NCBI GenBank assembly: GCA_041676645.1
Contig: JBAYRO010000020.1
Span: forward strand, 1 to 45,924
Reading direction: 5' to 3'
DNA: 45,924 bases
Source of the DNA: JAMLIN01 sp041676645
Lineage (GTDB): Bacteria; Pseudomonadota; Gammaproteobacteria; Burkholderiales; Burkholderiaceae_E
The notes beneath the pieces were generated by a model. It saw nothing but the letters and a program-made list of their open reading frames with translations. It ran no database searches and was not told the DNA's origin. The translations under genes were made by a program, and so were the position numbers. Positions 43,302 to 45,924 of the stretch are shown here, piece by piece; within the stretch, counting starts at the first letter, position 1, and every line of letters begins with the position of its first letter.

Positions 43302-44966
43302 TTAAACCGCCCCTCCGTTCACCAACTGCTGGCCGGGATCGGGCGGCGGTGTGCTCGCCTGCGCTTCGGCATTGGCCTGCGCGGCCACCATCTGCTGCAT
43401 CAGCTCCTGCAGTTGTGCGGCTTCCGCTTTCGAACGGATGTGGGTTTCGTCGACGCCGAGCCAGCGGCCCATGGCCGGCAGCAGCTCCTCGACCTTTGCG
43501 GCCAGCATCGCCGCCTGCGGCCCGAACAGCATGACGATCATCTGGATCCAGGAGACCGCCCGGTCGACCTTGTCGGCCCGCTGCGCGGCCGCCGCCGGCG
43601 CCGTCACGGTCACCTGCGTCAGGAGCTGGTCGATCGAGATGTTGGTCGGCAGCTTGCCGGTTTTCTCGAGGATCTCGACCGTGTGCCGCACGATCGGCGT
43701 CACGAGCTCGAGCGCGATGCGGCTCCCCGTTCCGCCGCGGTTCCTCGCATAGCGCCGGAGCCGCCCCGCGATCTCCGTTGCCGAGCGCACCGGGTCCTGC
43801 TCGGATGGCAGCTCGTCGTCGAGCAGCACGCGGCGGATCTGGTCGCGCTCGTCCTGCATGACGATCGAGGACACGTCGAAGTCCTGCGGCACCGGCAGCC
43901 GCTGGATCGTCGGGCCCAGCGGACCGCCGGTCGACGACACGGTCCACATGGCGAGCGGCTTGAAGATGGCGGTGTCGGGGTTGAACACGGCATCGTTGCG
44001 GCGCATCCAGATGCCGAGGATGGCGAACGCGGCCGCCCTGAGCGCCAGCTCGCGGGTCTTGTTGGCCGTCTTGACGAACGGCAGGCCGAGGTGCGCCAGG
44101 CCGCGGCCGAAGGTTTCGCCCGGCACCTTGAAGAAGCGCGGGATCACCCAGCGTGAGGTGCGGAACGGCTCCTCCCAGATGAAAGCCTCCGGTGCGTCGT
44201 GGCTCGACCACACGCGCAGCTTCCAGAGCTTCTCTTTCGGGTCGTAGTAGGTGTACTGCGTGACCGAGGTGACCGATCGCCTCGCGGCCGACCTGTCCTC
44301 CTTCATGGCGCGCCAGAGGGTGTCCGAGAACTTTCCCTTCGGCCACAGCTCCTCGAGATCGCGAAATTTCCGGTTCCGCCGCCACCAGATGTGCCAGATG
44401 TCGCCCCACGGCCCTTCCTCGAGGGCGAGCTCGGAGGGCGGCACGGCGCGGGCGCGCACCGGCTCGGCATCCTCGCCGGCGGCCATGTTCATGGCACCGG
44501 TGCCGGCGAACAGGTCGAGCATCATCTCGTGCGCCGTCACGCGCGCCCGCGGCAGCACGCCGTGAACGACCTGCGTGATCTTCTGCAGCTCCTCGGAAAG
44601 CTGCTTTTTCGCGTCGCCCTCGGGGATCAGCGGGCCTGGCTCGAGCTTGAAGAAGTCCTCGAAGGGCGGCATCCAGTCCGCCTGCATCGTGCCGGCGAAG
44701 TTGAAGGCGGCCGAGAGCCCGGTGCCGTCGAACACCTCGTTGGTGCGCGACTGACCCTCGCTCGGACCGCCGCGCTCCGGCGCCTGCTCCGACGTCGACT
44801 TCCGGAACGGCATGTAGAACTTGTAGATGTCGTCGAGCTCTTGGTGATACTTGCGCGCGTTCTCGAACGCCTCGTTGGCGTGCGCCTTGATGTCGGCGGC
44901 CTCGATGCGCGCCTCCGCATCCTTGGCCTTCTGAGCGTCTTTGGTCTTCTGGGCATCGTTGGCCAC
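43302..44966 (-). CDS. Portal protein (T7-like head-tail connector)
   Basis: Protein of 554 aa, normal for podovirus portals. A Lys/Ala-rich N-terminal helix is followed by ARKYHQELDDIYKFYMPFRK, GTGLSAAFNFAGTMQADWMP, a wing domain (RNRKFRDLEELWPKGKFSDT) and the stem/clip region with RELALRAAAFAILGIWMRRN and ALELVTPIVRHTVEILEKTG, ending in a Gln/Ala-rich barrel and Pro-rich tail. The order GNAT-like protein, small protein, portal, head genes matches BPP-1-type phages. Confidence 0.9.
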   Translation of the reverse strand: MANDAQKTKDAQKAKDAEARIEAADIKAHANEAFENARKYHQELDDIYKFYMPFRKSTSEQAPERGGPSEGQSRTNEVFDGTGLSAAFNFAGTMQADWMPPFEDFFKLEPGPLIPEGDAKKQLSEELQKITQVVHGVLPRARVTAHEMMLDLFAGTGAMNMAAGEDAEPVRARAVPPSELALEEGPWGDIWHIWWRRNRKFRDLEELWPKGKFSDTLWRAMKEDRSAARRSVTSVTQYTYYDPKEKLWKLRVWSSHDAPEAFIWEEPFRTSRWVIPRFFKVPGETFGRGLAHLGLPFVKTANKTRELALRAAAFAILGIWMRRNDAVFNPDTAIFKPLAMWTVSSTGGPLGPTIQRLPVPQDFDVSSIVMQDERDQIRRVLLDDELPSEQDPVRSATEIAGRLRRYARNRGGTGSRIALELVTPIVRHTVEILEKTGKLPTNISIDQLLTQVTVTAPAAAAQRADKVDRAVSWIQMIVMLFGPQAAMLAAKVEELLPAMGRWLGVDETHIRSKAEAAQLQELMQQMVAAQANAEAQASTPPPDPGQQLVNGGAV

Positions 44967-44969
44967 GGG

Positions 44970-45182
44970 TCAGGCTCCCCCGAACGTCGAGCCGAGACTG
45001 TCCTCGATGAAGGCCAAGAGCCCGCGGCCGCCCGTGCGCACGCGGCGCTGGCCGGCCTCGACCGCCTCGACCTTGCGCCGCTCCTCGGCGAGCTGTGCCT
45101 CCTGCTCGCGCTGTGCGCGCCGCATCTCGCGCAGCTGCTTGTCCCCGCCGCCGAATAGTTTGCTGCTCAAATCCGCCTCCAC
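44970..45182 (-). CDS. Small coiled-coil protein before portal
   Basis: GTG 45182 gives 70 aa; TTG 45170 (66 aa) overlaps the preceding stop as TTGA with GGAGG well placed and may be the true start. The body is a charged coiled coil (QLREMRRAQREQEAQLAEER) with a Gly-rich end that resembles small head-assembly proteins next to podovirus portals. Function unknown. Confidence 0.6.
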   Translation of the reverse strand: MEADLSSKLFGGGDKQLREMRRAQREQEAQLAEERRKVEAVEAGQRRVRTGGRGLLAFIEDSLGSTFGGA

Positions 45183-45574
45183 CTCTGATGCCGGCCGATG
45201 AGCACGGCCTCCGGCTCGAACCCCAGCAGGGCGGCGAGCCGCCGGCCCTGCCGGTTCTCGGGACGCACGAAACAGATGCAGCCCGTCCGCTCGGCCAGGA
45301 TGCCGCGCGCCAGGCGGACGAAGCGGCGCATGTGGCGCGCCGCGGCCGGCGACACGAGAAACCAGCAGTCGCGGTCGCCGTCGCCGATCGGCGCCAGGCC
45401 GCCGATCACGACCGGGGCCGGCGCGGCGTCGTCGGCGAAAAACGCATACGCTTCACTGAGGGCCAGCTGCCCGAGCACGAGACGATAGACGGAGGGAGGC
45501 AGTGTTAACCGCGGCGCCGGCGCGGTGAGCATGGCGAGCACGTGGGCGGCCTCGGCCGGCGCGACCCGCATCAC
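45167..45574 (-). CDS. GNAT-fold protein (possible minor virion protein)
   Basis: Protein of 135 aa. The layout is that of a small acetyltransferase: LALSEAYAFFADDAAPAPVV, GLAPIGDGDRDCWFLVSP, then ENRQGRRLAALLGFEPEAVL, the last being the typical end of a GNAT domain. The RxxGxG/A CoA-binding loop is weak, so it may be inactive. Proteins of this type follow the terminase in several podovirus groups. A late promoter is located inside this gene, so downstream genes can be expressed without it. Confidence 0.65.
   Translation of the reverse strand: MMRVAPAEAAHVLAMLTAPAPRLTLPPSVYRLVLGQLALSEAYAFFADDAAPAPVVIGGLAPIGDGDRDCWFLVSPAAARHMRRFVRLARGILAERTGCICFVRPENRQGRRLAALLGFEPEAVLIGRHQRWRRI
45482..45510 (-). 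promoter_or_regulatory. Late promoter ahead of the portal and head genes
   Basis: Minus strand GGTTAACAC (45502-45510), 14 bases, TATCGT (45482-45487), within the first third of the GNAT-like gene. It would drive the small coiled-coil gene and the portal. Confidence 0.6.
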
Positions 45575-45924
45575 ATGCCCCCGTCGCGGATGATCACCGT
45601 GCCGGTGCTCGCCCCAGCCGCCCCAGCACGGCCAGCGAGCCCGCTCCCGCGCGTGCCCGTGATCGCGCCATAGCGGCCCTTCTTACCGAGCAGCCAGTAC
45701 TGCAGGGCGTCGTGCGGGTGGCTCCAGTCGTTCTTCTCCGGCTTGTCCGACGTCCGCTCGAGCGACCCGACCCGCTCTTTGCGGTAGCGGTAGTGGCTCG
45801 CGAAGCCTTTGCGCAGGAGCTTGCACGACGGGTCGATCGTCAGCGCCGGCACGCCCGCCTCGATCATGTAGCTGAGCTCGTCCTTGACCGCGCCGAGGCG
45901 TAGGTCGAGCTCCTGCGCCGGCGC
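45571..45924 (-). CDS. terL: Terminase large subunit, C-terminal part (continues at 1362-1)
   Basis: Same gene as the one at 1-1362, seen at the other end of the linear contig; 45802-45924 repeats 1-123. The last 98 residues include HYRYRKERVGSLERTSDKPE and NDWSHPHDALQYWLLG; the SHPHDALQY segment is typical of the nuclease domain end of podovirus terminases and supplies a final acidic residue. The glycine/alanine-rich tail ends at 45571, where the stop overlaps the start of the GNAT-like gene. Confidence 0.92.
   Translation of the reverse strand, partial: APAQELDLRLGAVKDELSYMIEAGVPALTIDPSCKLLRKGFASHYRYRKERVGSLERTSDKPEKNDWSHPHDALQYWLLGKKGRYGAITGTRGSGLAGRAGAAGASTGTVIIRDGGM
45802..45924. repeat. 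Terminal direct repeat, right copy
   Basis: Exact copy of 1-123; see the left copy. It shows that the contig is a closed circle or a circularly permuted molecule and that nothing is missing at the ends. Confidence 0.95.

Overview
The window looks like one complete temperate podovirus genome. Bases 1-123 recur exactly at 45802-45924, so the contig closes into a circle of 45,801 bp and the large terminase gene runs across the join. The head and tail genes (portal, Bbp16-like cement protein, Bbp17-like capsid, T7 gp11/gp12-like tubular proteins, large ejection proteins) resemble Bordetella phage BPP-1 and its relatives, but I see no reverse transcriptase or Mtd-like variable protein. The sequence is GC-rich throughout. 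Codon use and a 45-bp attP core matching the 3' end of a tRNA-Lys(CTT) gene suggest a GC-rich proteobacterial, perhaps alphaproteobacterial, host; this is inference, because the window holds no host gene.

Layout. The lysogeny switch is at 11.9-13.15 kb: a leftward Cro-like gene, a rightward LexA-fold repressor, and four copies of TATGCATT, one pair on each side of the repressor gene, inside or next to two promoters. Leftward from the switch (12.2 to 1 kb, then across the join) lies the early and replication operon: a membrane/winged-helix protein, a DnaA-domain-IV-like protein, a DUF3310 protein, a Toprim primase, MazG, an ATPase/helicase, a nested palindromic region that is a good origin candidate, small terminase, ASCH, a Dam-type methylase and large terminase. 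Many neighbours overlap by 4 bp (ATGA). The late operon continues leftward from 45.6 kb: GNAT-like protein, portal, scaffold, capsid, cement, tubular A, internal proteins, tubular B, three ejection proteins (one of 1855 aa), collagen-like fibre, glycine-rich protein, glycosyltransferase, then endolysin, overlapping spanins and a candidate holin. Rightward from the switch (13.15-17.6 kb) are small regulators and membrane peptides, a partly duplicated MarR cassette, an AlpA-like candidate excisionase and the tyrosine integrase, ending at attP.

How it may work. The repressor would close both divergent early promoters. It lacks the usual Ser/Lys self-cleavage residues, so induction may not follow the ordinary RecA route. 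Late transcription appears to use a dispersed phage-specific promoter, GGTTAACAC-N14-TATCST, in four well matched copies ahead of portal, capsid, fibre and endolysin, plus one weak copy ahead of small terminase. An accessory island at 24.0-25.2 kb carries a winged-helix gene embedded in seven copies of a GCAACSGTT motif and a rightward gene for a secreted protein that looks like a moron. Related GC-rich intergenic elements recur at 19.9, 24.1, 35.6, 39.9 and 43.2 kb.
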